Of a stretch of 64,000 bases of DNA, positions 44,030 to 54,022 are shown piece after piece. Made by a program: the position numbers and the translations under genes. This stretch comes from Pseudemcibacter aquimaris. GTDB taxonomy: Bacteria > Pseudomonadota > Alphaproteobacteria > Sphingomonadales > Emcibacteraceae. The notes under the pieces are model-generated. The model had not been told where the DNA came from, did no database searches, and saw only the letters and a program-made list of their open reading frames with translations. Position 1 is the stretch's first letter, and each line of letters begins with the position of its first letter. The stretch is taken from positions 1,178,001 through 1,242,000 of the forward strand of contig NZ_CP079800.1 in NCBI RefSeq assembly GCF_028869115.1. The letters run 5' to 3'.

Positions 44030-44057
44030 ATTTAAAGGATCATGATCAATAGGTCAA
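44030..44057 (-). promoter_or_regulatory. probable tRNA-Ser promoter
   Basis: On the minus strand TTGACC (44052-44057) is followed after 16 bases by TTAAAT (44030-44035). This resembles a sigma70-type promoter, with the tRNA 5' end 36 bases downstream. Confidence 0.5.
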
Positions 44058-44208
44058 GAACAGAATGTGCTTTTTTTGTTATTTTATTTTTTTTTAGGCA
44101 AATTTCGTATTTGCCTTTGAAACGCCATGATTTATGACCTATATATATTGGCATATATTTAACCATAAAAAATTCGCAAAAATACTCGCATAATATAAGG
44201 GCAGATAA

Positions 44209-45261
44209 GTGATCAGAGCTTTTTTCATTTTAATAATTTCAAGTCTATTTCTTAGTGGTTTTTCGGTGGCAAGCGCGCAGCGTCAAGTGCCGGATAATCC
44301 GGTTCCGTTTGAAGAGTGGCTCGAAGGATTAAAAGCGGAAGCAAAAGAGAACGGTATTTCTGATCAGATTCTAAATGCTGCCTTTGATGGTCTTACACCA
44401 AACCCGAAGGTTGTTGAGCTGGATCGTCGTCAGCCGGAATTTACACAAACATCTGCGCAATATCTTGAAAAACGCGTTAGTCCGTTAAGGATTAAAAATG
44501 GCCGTAAGAAAATGGCTGAATTTAAAGATGTTCTTGATCCATCTGCGAAAAACATTGCAGTGCAAAAAAGATTTATTGCCGCAATTTGGGGGATGGAAAC
44601 AAATTACGGGACCTATACCGGCAATTTTAACATCGTTCGTTCGTTAATGACGCTCGCGTATGATATGCGTCGCAGTAGTTTTTTTAGAAAAGAACTTTTA
44701 AAAGCGCTTCAGATTTTGGAAGAAGGACATATCGCCCCAGATGAAATGATCGGGTCATGGGCCGGTGCAATGGGCCAGGGGCAATTTATGCCAACAAGTT
44801 TCTTTGCCTATGCCTATGATATGGACGGTGACGGTAAAAAGAATATCTGGACCAATGAAGCGGATGTTTTTGGATCAATTGGTAATTATCTGTCGGTGCA
44901 TGGATGGCGACCTGATCAAACATGGGGCAGGGAAGTGAAGCTTCCGGATGATCTTGCGGCGCGTCAGGCTCTTGTTGATTTAACCCATGAACCAAACCCA
45001 CCAAGGTCATGTAAGCGTGCCTTAAGTGACCATAGTAAGAAGTATTCGCTTGATGAATGGCAGGAAATGGGCGTACGTAACCTTGATGGTAGCGATCTTC
45101 CGAAAGTGACAAGTACCAATATCGAAGCAACACTTTTGATGCCAATGGGTGTCGAAGGGCCGGCATATTTGACATATCAGAATTTCCGTTCCATTCTGAC
45201 TTATAACTGCTCTAACCTTTATGCATTGGGCGTAAGTTTGCTATCAGATGAATTGAAATAG
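44209..45261 (+). CDS. lytic murein transglycosylase (MltB type)
   Basis: 350 residues with a signal peptide (about 1-23, SVASAQ). The SLT_2 fold of MltB is clear: AAIWGMETNYGTYTG with the catalytic glutamate, GSWAGAMGQGQFMPTSF, and an EF-hand-like DMDGDGKKNIW loop as in Slt35. It cleaves peptidoglycan to 1,6-anhydro-muropeptides in the periplasm. No C-terminal peptidoglycan-binding domain is present. The start is GTG 44209, two codons upstream of a short hydrophobic core. It precedes rlpA by 9 bases, and the two probably work together. Confidence 0.92.
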   Translation: MIRAFFILIISSLFLSGFSVASAQRQVPDNPVPFEEWLEGLKAEAKENGISDQILNAAFDGLTPNPKVVELDRRQPEFTQTSAQYLEKRVSPLRIKNGRKKMAEFKDVLDPSAKNIAVQKRFIAAIWGMETNYGTYTGNFNIVRSLMTLAYDMRRSSFFRKELLKALQILEEGHIAPDEMIGSWAGAMGQGQFMPTSFFAYAYDMDGDGKKNIWTNEADVFGSIGNYLSVHGWRPDQTWGREVKLPDDLAARQALVDLTHEPNPPRSCKRALSDHSKKYSLDEWQEMGVRNLDGSDLPKVTSTNIEATLLMPMGVEGPAYLTYQNFRSILTYNCSNLYALGVSLLSDELK

Positions 45262-45270
45262 GCACAAAAG

Positions 45271-46137
45271 ATGGAATTTAAGAAATTATCAGCATTGTTT
45301 CTTTGTACTGCCGTTCTTAGTGCCTGTGGTGGTGAGGGGGAGTTACAAACATCTGCGCCGCCAGCACCAAGTGGTGAAGGAAGTTATAAAGTCGGTGATC
45401 CATATCAAATTGCTGGAAAATGGTATACGCCAAAAGAAGACCCCGATTATAACCAGGTTGGTATTGCGTCATGGTATGGACCTGATTTCCATAATAAACA
45501 AACGGCCAATGGTGAAATCTTTAATATGAATGATTTGACGGCGGCGCATACGACGCTTCCGATGCCGAGTTATGTCCGGGTAACGAACCTTGCTAATAAC
45601 CGTTCGTTAATCTTAAAAATTAATGATCGTGGCCCGTTTGTTGGTAACCGTATTATTGATGTATCCCGTAGAAGCGCGCAGCTATTGGGTTTTGAAGAAC
45701 GCGGTACAACACGTGTTCGGGTTGAGGCCGTATCAGGGCCAGATGCACCAGTGCAAGTCGCAAGATCATCTGAACCACCACCCCTTGAAAGACAATCCGT
45801 CGCAAAAGTAGAGGTTGCCACATTAGAAGTTTTAGAGCCATTGCAAGTTGAGACAACACCAGCACAAATCGCCGCAATTGATCCGGGGCCAGCAGCACCG
45901 GAAGCGGGTGATGAAATTTTTGTGCAAGTTGGTGCCTATAGTCAGATCGGTAATGCATCGCGTGCAATTACTGCTGTGAAACATTTGGGCTCAATCGCCA
46001 TGGAAGGTGTCACGCTAAACGGCAGAAAATTATATCGGGTACGAATTGGCCCGCTTCATACAACAACATCCGCAAACGCCGCACTAGAGCAGGTGCTGGC
46101 GTTAGGGCATAATACCGCCAAAGTCGTATTTGATTAA
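45271..46137 (+). CDS. rlpA: septal lytic transglycosylase RlpA
   Basis: 288 residues. Lipobox LSAC (cysteine about 19) makes it an outer-membrane lipoprotein. The double-psi beta-barrel reads GIASWYGPDFHNKQTANGE, MPSYVRVTNL and KINDRGPFVGNRIIDVS, with the catalytic Glu and Asp. A proline- and alanine-rich linker leads to a C-terminal SPOR domain (about 210-288, FVQVGAYSQIGNASRA) that binds denuded glycan at the division site. Second gene of the murein operon, with dacC following. Confidence 0.94.
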   Translation: MEFKKLSALFLCTAVLSACGGEGELQTSAPPAPSGEGSYKVGDPYQIAGKWYTPKEDPDYNQVGIASWYGPDFHNKQTANGEIFNMNDLTAAHTTLPMPSYVRVTNLANNRSLILKINDRGPFVGNRIIDVSRRSAQLLGFEERGTTRVRVEAVSGPDAPVQVARSSEPPPLERQSVAKVEVATLEVLEPLQVETTPAQIAAIDPGPAAPEAGDEIFVQVGAYSQIGNASRAITAVKHLGSIAMEGVTLNGRKLYRVRIGPLHTTTSANAALEQVLALGHNTAKVVFD

Positions 46138-46173
46138 TAGGCAGGAATACAGGAAATAAGGTAATTTATAATC

Positions 46174-47361
46174 ATGAATAAAATGACAATGAAAAAATCA
46201 TTTAAGCTTCTTGCTTTTACCGGGCTTGCGACAGTTACGGCAATGGGGGGTGCTTTTGCGCAAACATTTTCAAGCCCTGCGAAACAGGCGATATTGATCG
46301 AAGCATCCACAGGTGATGTATTATTCGAAAAAAATGCTGATGAGCAAATGACGCCTTCATCCATGAGCAAGCTGATGACTGTTTATATCGCTTTTCAACA
46401 GTTAAAAAGCGGCGCATTAAGTCTGGATGATGAATATTATGTTGAAAATACACCGGACTGGCAGCAATGGCGCAACACCAGCACACAGGACCGTGGGTCA
46501 ACCATGTATGTGAATGCAGGTGATACTGTTACCATTGGTGATCTTCTACGTGGTATCATTGTTCAATCTGGTAATGATGCATGCGTACAGCTTGCGCTGG
46601 CGATTGCGGGTGATGTTGGTGTTTTTGTCAATATGATGAATGATGAAGCAGGACGTCTTGGTTTAACGGCAAGTAATTTCGTTAACACAAACGGCTGGCC
46701 TGACCCTGACCATTATATGTCCGCACGTGATATTGCGACATTGTCATTAGCACTTGCGACAGAATTTCCTGAATATTATTCAATGTTTGCTGAAAAACAG
46801 TTTAGTTATGCGGGGGTAAACCAGCCAAACCGTAACCGTCTTTTATACCGCATGGAAGGGGCCGATGGCCTTAAAACCGGACATACAGAGGCCGGTGGAT
46901 ATGGCCTTGCGTCATCTGCGGTGAGTGAAGATCGTCGTTTGGTGCTCGTTGTCAATGGTATGACAAGCGATAATGCCCGTGTTGGTGAATCAACAAGACT
47001 TCTGAATTATGGTTTTCGCAATTTTGGCATCTATGACATGCTGAAGGCCGGACAAGTTATTGATGAAGCCAACGTTTGGCTTGGTGAAGAGGCAACCGTA
47101 CCACTTGTCGCAGAAGAGGGCGTAACGCTTTCAATGAACAGGCAAGCCCGCCGTAATATGACCGCCAAAGTGGTTTATGATGGCCCAATCCCGGCACCAA
47201 TTCAGGCGGGGCAACCAATTGCTACGCTTGAACTTTCAGCAGAGGGCATGGAAACAAAATCATATCCGCTTGTTGCTGGAAAAGATGTTGAGGTTCTTGG
47301 TGGTATGAGCCGGATTAAAGCGGCATTAGGTTACATGATTATGGGTTCAACGGGTGACTGA
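46174..47361 (+). CDS. dacC: D-alanyl-D-alanine carboxypeptidase (PBP5/6 type)
   Basis: 395 residues with a signal peptide (about 1-30, GGAFAQ). All three serine-peptidase motifs are visible: SMSK (S63-x-x-K66), SGN in IVQSGNDAC, and KTG in GLKTGHTEAGG. The C-terminal PBP5_C beta domain and a final amphipathic anchor (MSRIKAALGYMIM) follow. It trims the terminal D-alanine from muropeptides. Three in-frame ATGs lie close together, so the exact start is open. It overlaps tmk by 8 bases. Confidence 0.95.
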   Translation: MNKMTMKKSFKLLAFTGLATVTAMGGAFAQTFSSPAKQAILIEASTGDVLFEKNADEQMTPSSMSKLMTVYIAFQQLKSGALSLDDEYYVENTPDWQQWRNTSTQDRGSTMYVNAGDTVTIGDLLRGIIVQSGNDACVQLALAIAGDVGVFVNMMNDEAGRLGLTASNFVNTNGWPDPDHYMSARDIATLSLALATEFPEYYSMFAEKQFSYAGVNQPNRNRLLYRMEGADGLKTGHTEAGGYGLASSAVSEDRRLVLVVNGMTSDNARVGESTRLLNYGFRNFGIYDMLKAGQVIDEANVWLGEEATVPLVAEEGVTLSMNRQARRNMTAKVVYDGPIPAPIQAGQPIATLELSAEGMETKSYPLVAGKDVEVLGGMSRIKAALGYMIMGSTGD

Positions 47362-48001
47362 TCCAGTGGCTGGCAAAGGGCGTTTCATTACATTTGAAGG
47401 TGGCGAGGGGGTTGGTAAATCGACCCAGGTACGTATCCTTTTTGAAAAATTGATGGAACGCGGCATTGATTGTCTGCTTACCCGTGAACCGGGTGGATCA
47501 ACGGGCGCAGAAGAGGTCCGTGAATTACTTGTTAAGGGTGGAACCGATAAATGGCATCCAATGACGGAAGCGCTTCTTCATAATGCGGCGCGTGCAGAAC
47601 ATCTTGAAAGCACTGTTAAACCAGCGATAAAAGATGGTACATGGGTTATTTCTGATAGATACGCGGATTCAACCCTTGCTTATCAAGGGTATGGTCAAGG
47701 TGTTGAAGTTGAAACACTTTTGAAACTTCACGCAATTTCGACAGCAGATTATTGGCCGGATTTAACCATTGTGCTTGATGGGAACGAGCTTCACCGCGCT
47801 ATAGAACGTGAAGAAGAAAGTTTTGATAAAGAAGATCGCTATGAACGCATGGGTGAAGATTTTCATGAAAGACTTCAGAGAAGTTTCGTTGATATTGCAA
47901 ATAAAAATCCAGAACGTTGCGTTCTTATAAGCGCGAATGGCACTATTGATGAGGTGGCGGCCCGTGTTTGGCTGGCTGTACAAGATAGATTGGGACTTTA
48001 A
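47354..48001 (+). CDS. tmk: thymidylate kinase
   Basis: 215 residues. P-loop FEGGEGVGKSTQ, the DRY-like SDRYADSTLAYQG, and TREPGGSTGAEEVRELL identify dTMP kinase, which makes dTDP for DNA synthesis. The start is GTG 47354 inside the end of dacC, which suggests coupling. The LID region EREEESFDKEDRYERM follows the usual form. Next to holB in most alphaproteobacteria; here one small lipoprotein gene separates the two. Confidence 0.96.
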   Translation: MTDPVAGKGRFITFEGGEGVGKSTQVRILFEKLMERGIDCLLTREPGGSTGAEEVRELLVKGGTDKWHPMTEALLHNAARAEHLESTVKPAIKDGTWVISDRYADSTLAYQGYGQGVEVETLLKLHAISTADYWPDLTIVLDGNELHRAIEREEESFDKEDRYERMGEDFHERLQRSFVDIANKNPERCVLISANGTIDEVAARVWLAVQDRLGL

Positions 48002-48442
48002 ATGATAAGAGCATTATTCACATTTCTTTTTCTAATGATCTTAAACGGATGTGGCACCATTACACAGGATTGCACCAGTCTTTCAGGTGATCGTGACGCA
48101 TACCGTAATTGCATTGCGATACAAGGGGATCAGGCGGCCCAATATGAACTTGGTTTAGCTGCATTTGAAAATCGTGAATATGCAACTGCCATTAGCTGGT
48201 TTAAGCGTGCTGCTGATAATAAACCGGTTGGCAGTAATACGAATTATGCCGCATCGCAGCCATTGACGGACCCACGTACATCCCCAAGATATGCGCCGGA
48301 ATTTACCAAGACAGAAGTTAAAATGTTGCCTGGCCACCGTGGGGCGCAGCGAATGCTTGTCGATATTTATGAGAAAGGATTGGGTGTAACAGCCGATCCT
48401 GAACAAGCACAAAAATATCGTGATATGATTAATCAGCTATAA
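48002..48442 (+). CDS. small lipoprotein with Sel1-like repeat
   Basis: 146 residues. Lipobox LNGC (cysteine about 17), then a helical region with one or two TPR/Sel1-type motifs (AAQYELGLAAFENREYATAI, and near the end MLVDIYEKGLGVTADPEQA). Sel1-like repeats usually mediate protein contacts. The ATG follows the tmk stop directly. The function is unknown; its position in the murein/replication operon suggests an envelope role. Confidence 0.8.
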   Translation: MIRALFTFLFLMILNGCGTITQDCTSLSGDRDAYRNCIAIQGDQAAQYELGLAAFENREYATAISWFKRAADNKPVGSNTNYAASQPLTDPRTSPRYAPEFTKTEVKMLPGHRGAQRMLVDIYEKGLGVTADPEQAQKYRDMINQL

Positions 48443-48503
48443 AAGTTCAATTATCCAAATTTACCGATAGCCATTTAATTCCATTTAATGTTACATAGAT
48501 TGC

Positions 48504-49628
48504 ATGGATATCGATGTTAATGAATTAAGGCGTAATACGCAGGACCTTGTCGGGCATGAGCATGCGGAAAAATTATTTCTGGATGCGTATAATGCTGACA
48601 AAATTCATCATGCATGGATGATAACGGGACCCCAGGGGATCGGTAAAGCGACGCTTGCTTTTAAAGTCGCGCGTTTTTTATTGAATAATCCGCCAATTGA
48701 TGATCAAGGGCCGGGATTGTTCGGTGATGTTCTTGAAAAAACGGAACTTCTTTCATTAAAAACCGATATGGATAATCCGGTAAACAGTCAGATCACAGCA
48801 GGCAGTCATCCGGATTTAATGATTGTTGAACGTACAGAAGATCCAAAAACGGGAAAATTACGCAGCAATATCCTTGTGGATGATGTTAGAAAAATTAATG
48901 AATTTTTCCACAAAACATCAACGGACGGTGGTTGGCGTGTTGCACTTGTGGATACCGCAGATGAAATGAATAGAAACGCGGCGAACGCGATCCTTAAAAT
49001 CTTGGAAGAACCGCCTGCCAATTCAATTTTAATTATTCTTGCCAATGCACCGGGAAGGCTTTTGCCGACCATTAAATCCCGTTGTCGTATGCTCCCGTTA
49101 AAACCGCTTAAATCAGACACGGTGAAGGAAATTCTAACCAAGCATTTTCCTGACAAGGAAGATAACGTCATTGATGGTTATGTTGCCCTTTCAAACGGTA
49201 GCCCCGGTTATGCAATTTCATTGATTGAGCATGAGGGATTAAAGGTCTATAGCGAAATTCTGGGTCTTCTTTCGACGATGCCCAATATCAATGTGCCGTT
49301 GATGCATGATTTTGCGACCGCCATCACAACCAAGAAAGCAGGGGATACATTCCATCTGTTTTCAGAACTGCTTTCACATTTCATTAGCCGGATGATTAGA
49401 CACGTTAGCTATTTAAATACTGATCATACCCATAATATTAAAGAAGCCCTTACAGAAGAATTCGCACTTATGGAAGAGCTGGGAACGAATATTCCGCTTG
49501 ATCAATGGGCAGAGCTGTGGGAAAAGATATCCGAAAAAATGGCAACGGCTGACAGACTTCATATGGATAAGAAACAAACAGTTATCGATATTCTGAATAT
49601 GATTAATTCGGCCATTAGAAAAAACTAA
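48504..49628 (+). CDS. holB: DNA polymerase III subunit delta prime
   Basis: 374 residues of the clamp-loader AAA+ fold. The opening GHEHAEKLFLDAYNADKIHHAWMITG and the P-loop-like GPQGIGKATLA are typical of alphaproteobacterial HolB; DTADEMNRNAANAILKILEEPP is the Walker B/sensor region and SRCRML the SRC motif. It loads the sliding clamp with HolA and DnaX. In order with tmk and metG, as usual in this class. Confidence 0.94.
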   Translation: MDIDVNELRRNTQDLVGHEHAEKLFLDAYNADKIHHAWMITGPQGIGKATLAFKVARFLLNNPPIDDQGPGLFGDVLEKTELLSLKTDMDNPVNSQITAGSHPDLMIVERTEDPKTGKLRSNILVDDVRKINEFFHKTSTDGGWRVALVDTADEMNRNAANAILKILEEPPANSILIILANAPGRLLPTIKSRCRMLPLKPLKSDTVKEILTKHFPDKEDNVIDGYVALSNGSPGYAISLIEHEGLKVYSEILGLLSTMPNINVPLMHDFATAITTKKAGDTFHLFSELLSHFISRMIRHVSYLNTDHTHNIKEALTEEFALMEELGTNIPLDQWAELWEKISEKMATADRLHMDKKQTVIDILNMINSAIRKN

Positions 49629-49662
49629 TTAATAGCCTTCAGTTAAATAGAAAGAATAAATT

Positions 49663-51213
49663 ATGTCATCGAATGACGCATTTTATATTACAACACCGAT
49701 TTATTATGTGAATGATATCCCGCATATTGGACATGCATATACAACACTTGCCTGTGATTTTATGGCACGTTTCAAAAGACTAGATGGCTATGATGTGATG
49801 TTCCTAACGGGAACTGATGAACACGGGCAAAAAGTTGAAAAGTCAGCAGAAGCCGCAGGCAAAACCCCAATTGAATTTTGCGATCAGGTGTCCCAAAGGT
49901 TCCGTGAACTTGCGGAATTTATGAATTTTTCAAATGATGATTTTATTCGCACAACAGAAGAGCGCCATATCAAGGCCTGTCAGGCATTATGGACGAAATT
50001 AGAAGAAAACGGTCACATATATCTTGATAAATATGCGGGTTGGTATTCGGTTCGTGATGAAGCCTTTTATGGTGAAAAAGAATTAATTGAGGGCGATGAC
50101 GGTGAAAAACTTGCCCCAACAGGTGCGCCTGTTGAGTGGGTTGAGGAAGAAAGCTATTTCTTTAAGCTTTCTGCATTTGAAGATAAGCTTCTTGAATTTT
50201 ATGAGAGTATCGACCCGACAGTGCTGCCGAAAAGCCGAAAGAACGAAGTGAAAAGCTTCGTAGAAGGTGGCCTTCGTGATTTATCCGTATCACGTACCAG
50301 TTTCAAATGGGGCGTTCCTGTCCCCGGCAATGACAAGCATATTATGTATGTATGGATTGATGCGCTTACCAATTATATGACGGCAGTTGGTTATCCGGAT
50401 ATGGATTCTGACAGTTTCCAGAAATTCTGGCCTGCGGATATCCATATGGTTGGTAAAGACATCCTGCGTTTCCACGCGGTATATTGGCCGGCGTTCCTTA
50501 TGGGGGCGGGTATTGAACCAGGTAAACGAGTGTTCGCCCACGGTTGGTGGACCAACGAAGGACAAAAAATTTCAAAATCACTTGGCAATGTGATTGACCC
50601 ATTCCAGATCGTAGAAGAATTCGGCCTTGATCAGGTTCGATACTTTTTAATGCGTGAAGTACCATTTGGTAACGATGGTGATTTTAACAAGCAAGCAATG
50701 ATCAACCGTATTAATAGTGACCTTGCGAACGACCTTGGTAACCTTGCGCAGCGTAGCTTAAGTATGATTTTCAAAAACTGCGATGGTGCGATGCCGACGC
50801 CGGGCGATCTAAACGATAATGATAAAGCAATCCTTGCTGATCTTGATGCGTTATTGCCAAAAGTGCGTGAATTTATGGATGTGCAAGCATTCAACAAAGC
50901 ACTTGAAACCATTTGGAAGGTCGTATCAGACGCAAATGGATATTTTGCAGGCGAGGAACCATGGGCATTGAAGAAAACTGATCCTGACCGCATGGGGACG
51001 GTGCTTTATACAACCGCAGAAATTATCCGTCAGATTGGCATTATCATTCAACCGATTATGCCGGATAGTGCAGCAAAGCTACTTGATCTATTAAAAATTC
51101 CAGCCGATGAGCGCGGTTTCGATAAGTTAGGAAGCGATCATAGACTGCCAAGTGGTACAGCCATGGATAAGCCGGAAGGCGTTTTCCCAAGATATGTTGC
51201 GGATAAAGAGTAA
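49663..51213 (+). CDS. metG: methionyl-tRNA synthetase
   Basis: 516 residues, class I synthetase charging tRNA-Met. HIGH motif at about 21-24 (PHIGHAYT) and the KMSKS loop as KISKS at about 302-306, followed by LGNVIDP. The connective peptide lacks zinc-knuckle cysteines (YAGWYSVRDEAF is typical of the short, zinc-free type), and no C-terminal Trbp111 dimerisation domain is present. Normal for alphaproteobacteria. The stop overlaps the tatD start. Confidence 0.97.
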   Translation: MSSNDAFYITTPIYYVNDIPHIGHAYTTLACDFMARFKRLDGYDVMFLTGTDEHGQKVEKSAEAAGKTPIEFCDQVSQRFRELAEFMNFSNDDFIRTTEERHIKACQALWTKLEENGHIYLDKYAGWYSVRDEAFYGEKELIEGDDGEKLAPTGAPVEWVEEESYFFKLSAFEDKLLEFYESIDPTVLPKSRKNEVKSFVEGGLRDLSVSRTSFKWGVPVPGNDKHIMYVWIDALTNYMTAVGYPDMDSDSFQKFWPADIHMVGKDILRFHAVYWPAFLMGAGIEPGKRVFAHGWWTNEGQKISKSLGNVIDPFQIVEEFGLDQVRYFLMREVPFGNDGDFNKQAMINRINSDLANDLGNLAQRSLSMIFKNCDGAMPTPGDLNDNDKAILADLDALLPKVREFMDVQAFNKALETIWKVVSDANGYFAGEEPWALKKTDPDRMGTVLYTTAEIIRQIGIIIQPIMPDSAAKLLDLLKIPADERGFDKLGSDHRLPSGTAMDKPEGVFPRYVADKE

Positions 51214-52013
51214 TGAACAAGCCATTTATTGTGGATAGCCACTGTCATTTGAATTATGGCAATTTGGTGGATGACATGGACGGTGTGCTTGAACGTGCGG
51301 CGGAAAATGGCGTTGGTACCATGCTTGCGATTAATGCGCGCCTTAAGGAATTCGATGACGTGCTTAAAATTGCGGATGCGCATGATCATATCTGGGCAAC
51401 AGTCGGTAGTCATCCACATGATGCAGAAGAAGAATATGGCATTACCGCAGAAGAATTAATCGAAAAAGCAAAACATCCGAAAGTGGTTGGTATCGGTGAA
51501 ACGGGTCTTGATTATTATTATGACCGCTCACCACGTGATAAACAGAAAGATAATTTTATCGCCCATATCGAAGCAAGCCGTGAAACCGGGTTACCGCTAA
51601 TTGTGCATGCACGTGACGCGGACGAAGACTGCGCCCGTATCATGCGCGAAGAAATGGAAAAGGGTGTATATCCGGCCGTAATCCATTGCTTTACGGCAAG
51701 TGAATGGTTTGCACGTGAAAGCCTTGATATCGGTTGTTATATTTCAATTTCCGGCATTGTGACCTTTAAAAGCGCGAAAGAATTGCAGGAAGCTGTGAAA
51801 ATTATCCCGCTTGAAAAAATGCTGATCGAAACGGATTCGCCGTTTTTGGCGCCGGTTCCAATGCGTGGTAAACCATGTGAACCGTCATATGTAATGCATA
51901 CAGCGGAATTTCTGGCGAACCATATGGGCGTTGAATATGAGGAAATCGCCAAAGTCACCACAGATAATTTCTTTGAATTATTCAGTAAAACCAAAAGACC
52001 GGATATTTCATGA
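51213..52013 (+). CDS. tatD: TatD family hydrolase
   Basis: 266 residues, metal-dependent TIM-barrel deoxyribonuclease-type hydrolase. Motifs in order are VDSHCHL (H-x-H), GIGETGLDYYYDR, HARDAD, HCFTAS, and ETDSPFLAPVPMRG. Members have 3'-5' DNase activity, and the metG neighbour is the standard context. It overlaps metG by one base and the next gene by 4 bases. Confidence 0.94.
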   Translation: MNKPFIVDSHCHLNYGNLVDDMDGVLERAAENGVGTMLAINARLKEFDDVLKIADAHDHIWATVGSHPHDAEEEYGITAEELIEKAKHPKVVGIGETGLDYYYDRSPRDKQKDNFIAHIEASRETGLPLIVHARDADEDCARIMREEMEKGVYPAVIHCFTASEWFARESLDIGCYISISGIVTFKSAKELQEAVKIIPLEKMLIETDSPFLAPVPMRGKPCEPSYVMHTAEFLANHMGVEYEEIAKVTTDNFFELFSKTKRPDIS

Positions 52014-52777
52014 AAGTCACGATATTAGGATGCGGTACATCGCAAGGCGTTCCCAGAATTGGCGGTAAGCTGAATAATGGTTGGGGCAATTGTGACCCGA
52101 ATAATCCTAAAAACCGCAGACGTCGTGCATCTATCATGGTGGAGCAGGGTGATACCCGACTGATTGTGGATACAGGCGCCGATTTTCGTGAGCAGGCATT
52201 AAGCGCAGGCATCACAACTCTTTCCGGTGTGCTATATACCCATGATCATGCGGATCATACCCACGGTATTGATGATCTTCGGGCCTTTGCCCAAAACATG
52301 AATGAAAATGTCAATATTTATGCAAACGCTCATACGCTTGACGTTTTAACCAGTCGTTTTGGTTATATCTTTTCCGGACGTAAAGGATACCCATCTATAT
52401 GCAAGGCCAACGAAATTGACCTTAATCAATTCAGCATCGGGGATATTGATGTAAAACCGCTTGAACTGATTCACGGGGGTATTATTTCATATGGATACCG
52501 GTTTGGAAATGTATGTTATTGCACCGATTTCAATGATATCCCTGAAAGCAGTTTTGAAATGTTGGAAGGGCTTGATTTATGGATTGTGGATTGCTTGCGT
52601 TATACGCCGCATCCGACCCACAGTCATTATGAACAAACACTTGCATTCATTGAAAAATTTAAACCAAAACAGGCAATCCTTACCCATATGATGGCCGATC
52701 TGGATTATGAAACATTAAAAAATGATTTGCCAAATGGCATTCAACCCGCCTATGACGGGATGGTTATTGAATTATAA
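52010..52777 (+). CDS. MBL-fold metallohydrolase (PhnP-like)
   Basis: 255 residues. Beta-lactamase fold with GCGTSQGVPRIGG at the start and the metal-binding THDHADHTHGIDDLR (H-x-H-x-D-H). A late HYEQTLAF and LTHMMADLDYE complete the site. It resembles PhnP-type cyclic phosphodiesterases, but in alphaproteobacteria this gene regularly follows metG-tatD without phosphonate genes, so the real substrate is unknown. It overlaps tatD by 4 bases. Confidence 0.93.
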   Translation: MKVTILGCGTSQGVPRIGGKLNNGWGNCDPNNPKNRRRRASIMVEQGDTRLIVDTGADFREQALSAGITTLSGVLYTHDHADHTHGIDDLRAFAQNMNENVNIYANAHTLDVLTSRFGYIFSGRKGYPSICKANEIDLNQFSIGDIDVKPLELIHGGIISYGYRFGNVCYCTDFNDIPESSFEMLEGLDLWIVDCLRYTPHPTHSHYEQTLAFIEKFKPKQAILTHMMADLDYETLKNDLPNGIQPAYDGMVIEL

Positions 52778-52795
52778 GGATATAAGGCCGCATCA

Positions 52796-54010
52796 ATGGA
52801 AAATGTAAAACGTAATATATTTCTGCTTTCTATGGCGCAATTTGTGCTGCTTGCATCCGTTGTGACGGTAATTACATATTCGTCGCTTGTGGGTATGATG
52901 CTTACGAATGATACAGCGCTCGCGACCATTCCATCTGCTACTGCGTTTCTTGCAACAGCATCTTTTGCTTTTCCAGCATCAATGTTTATGAAACGATTTG
53001 GCCGTAAGGCGGGTTTTGCCTTTGGTGCGGTATGTGGTGGCCTTGCCGGGTTGTTCGCGGTTATGTCGATTTATATGGAAAGCTTTGCACTTCTTTGTTT
53101 TGCAACATTTGTTCATGGTATTTATCAAGCATTTGCCAACTTTTACCGATTTACTGCGATGGAAGTTTCGCCAATATCATTCCATAAACAGGCTGTATCC
53201 TACGTTATTTTAGGTGGTGTACTTGCTGGACTTAGCGCGCCGACACTCGCGGGCTTTTTTGAAAGCAATTATTTCGAACCGATCCAATATGCGGGCACTT
53301 ATTGTCTGATTATTGCGCTTAGTATTGTAGCGCAGTTCTTGATTTATAATATTAAATTACCACCACGGAAAAAAGTTGCGGATGATCATGTTCCTGTTTC
53401 CAATCCAAAATTAATGGATGTTTTAAAACGTCCTGCGTTTATTTGTGCATCATTAAGTGCAACGGCTGCATATGGTTCCATGTCATTCATTATGACGGCA
53501 ACCCCGCTTGAGGTCGTTGAGGTTTGCGGATACTTGGTTTCAGATGCCGCAGGGGTTATTCAATGGCATTCAATGTCCATGTTTGCACCCGCTGTCATTA
53601 CGGGAACGTTAATCGCGCGTTATGGGTCAGTGAAAATTATTCTTCTTGGCATGATTGGTATGCTTGTTTCTACACTTGCAGCGAAACAGGGGTTAGAGCT
53701 TTATAATTTCTATGCGGCCTTGATCTTAATCGGTATGGGCTGGAATTTCATGTTTACTGCAGGAACAACCCTTCTGGAGCATGCCTATAACGAAGAAGAA
53801 AAAGCATATGTGCAAGGTTTGAACGATTTGGTTGTGTTTGGGCTTGCGGGACTTGCGACGCTTTCAAGCGGATTTATGCTTGACCGTGTGGGATGGAACG
53901 TCATGAATAATATCGTGATCGGTATTTTGTTTACTCTGCTGTTTGTTATAATCTGGTTCACAAAGGTTCGTGATAGCGGGCCTAAGGATAGGAAAGAAGC
54001 TGTTATTTAA
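52796..54010 (+). CDS. MFS transporter
   Basis: 404 residues with 12 hydrophobic segments and the MFS loop between helices 2 and 3 (KRFGRKAGFAFGA). The arrangement is that of proton-driven exporters of the Bcr/EmrD-like or YcaD type; I cannot name the substrate. It begins 18 bases after the hydrolase gene and is followed 12 bases later by the cyclophilin gene, so it could be the distal end of the metG transcript. Confidence 0.9.
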   Translation: MENVKRNIFLLSMAQFVLLASVVTVITYSSLVGMMLTNDTALATIPSATAFLATASFAFPASMFMKRFGRKAGFAFGAVCGGLAGLFAVMSIYMESFALLCFATFVHGIYQAFANFYRFTAMEVSPISFHKQAVSYVILGGVLAGLSAPTLAGFFESNYFEPIQYAGTYCLIIALSIVAQFLIYNIKLPPRKKVADDHVPVSNPKLMDVLKRPAFICASLSATAAYGSMSFIMTATPLEVVEVCGYLVSDAAGVIQWHSMSMFAPAVITGTLIARYGSVKIILLGMIGMLVSTLAAKQGLELYNFYAALILIGMGWNFMFTAGTTLLEHAYNEEEKAYVQGLNDLVVFGLAGLATLSSGFMLDRVGWNVMNNIVIGILFTLLFVIIWFTKVRDSGPKDRKEAVI

Positions 54011-54022
54011 AAGGGGATAACC

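Noticed and set aside
44096-44116. Hairpin AGGCAAAT-TTCGT-ATTTGCCT considered as a terminator
   Set aside because: The T run lies on the 5' side of the stem on the plus strand and becomes an A run after it on the minus strand, so it does not fit an intrinsic terminator in either direction.
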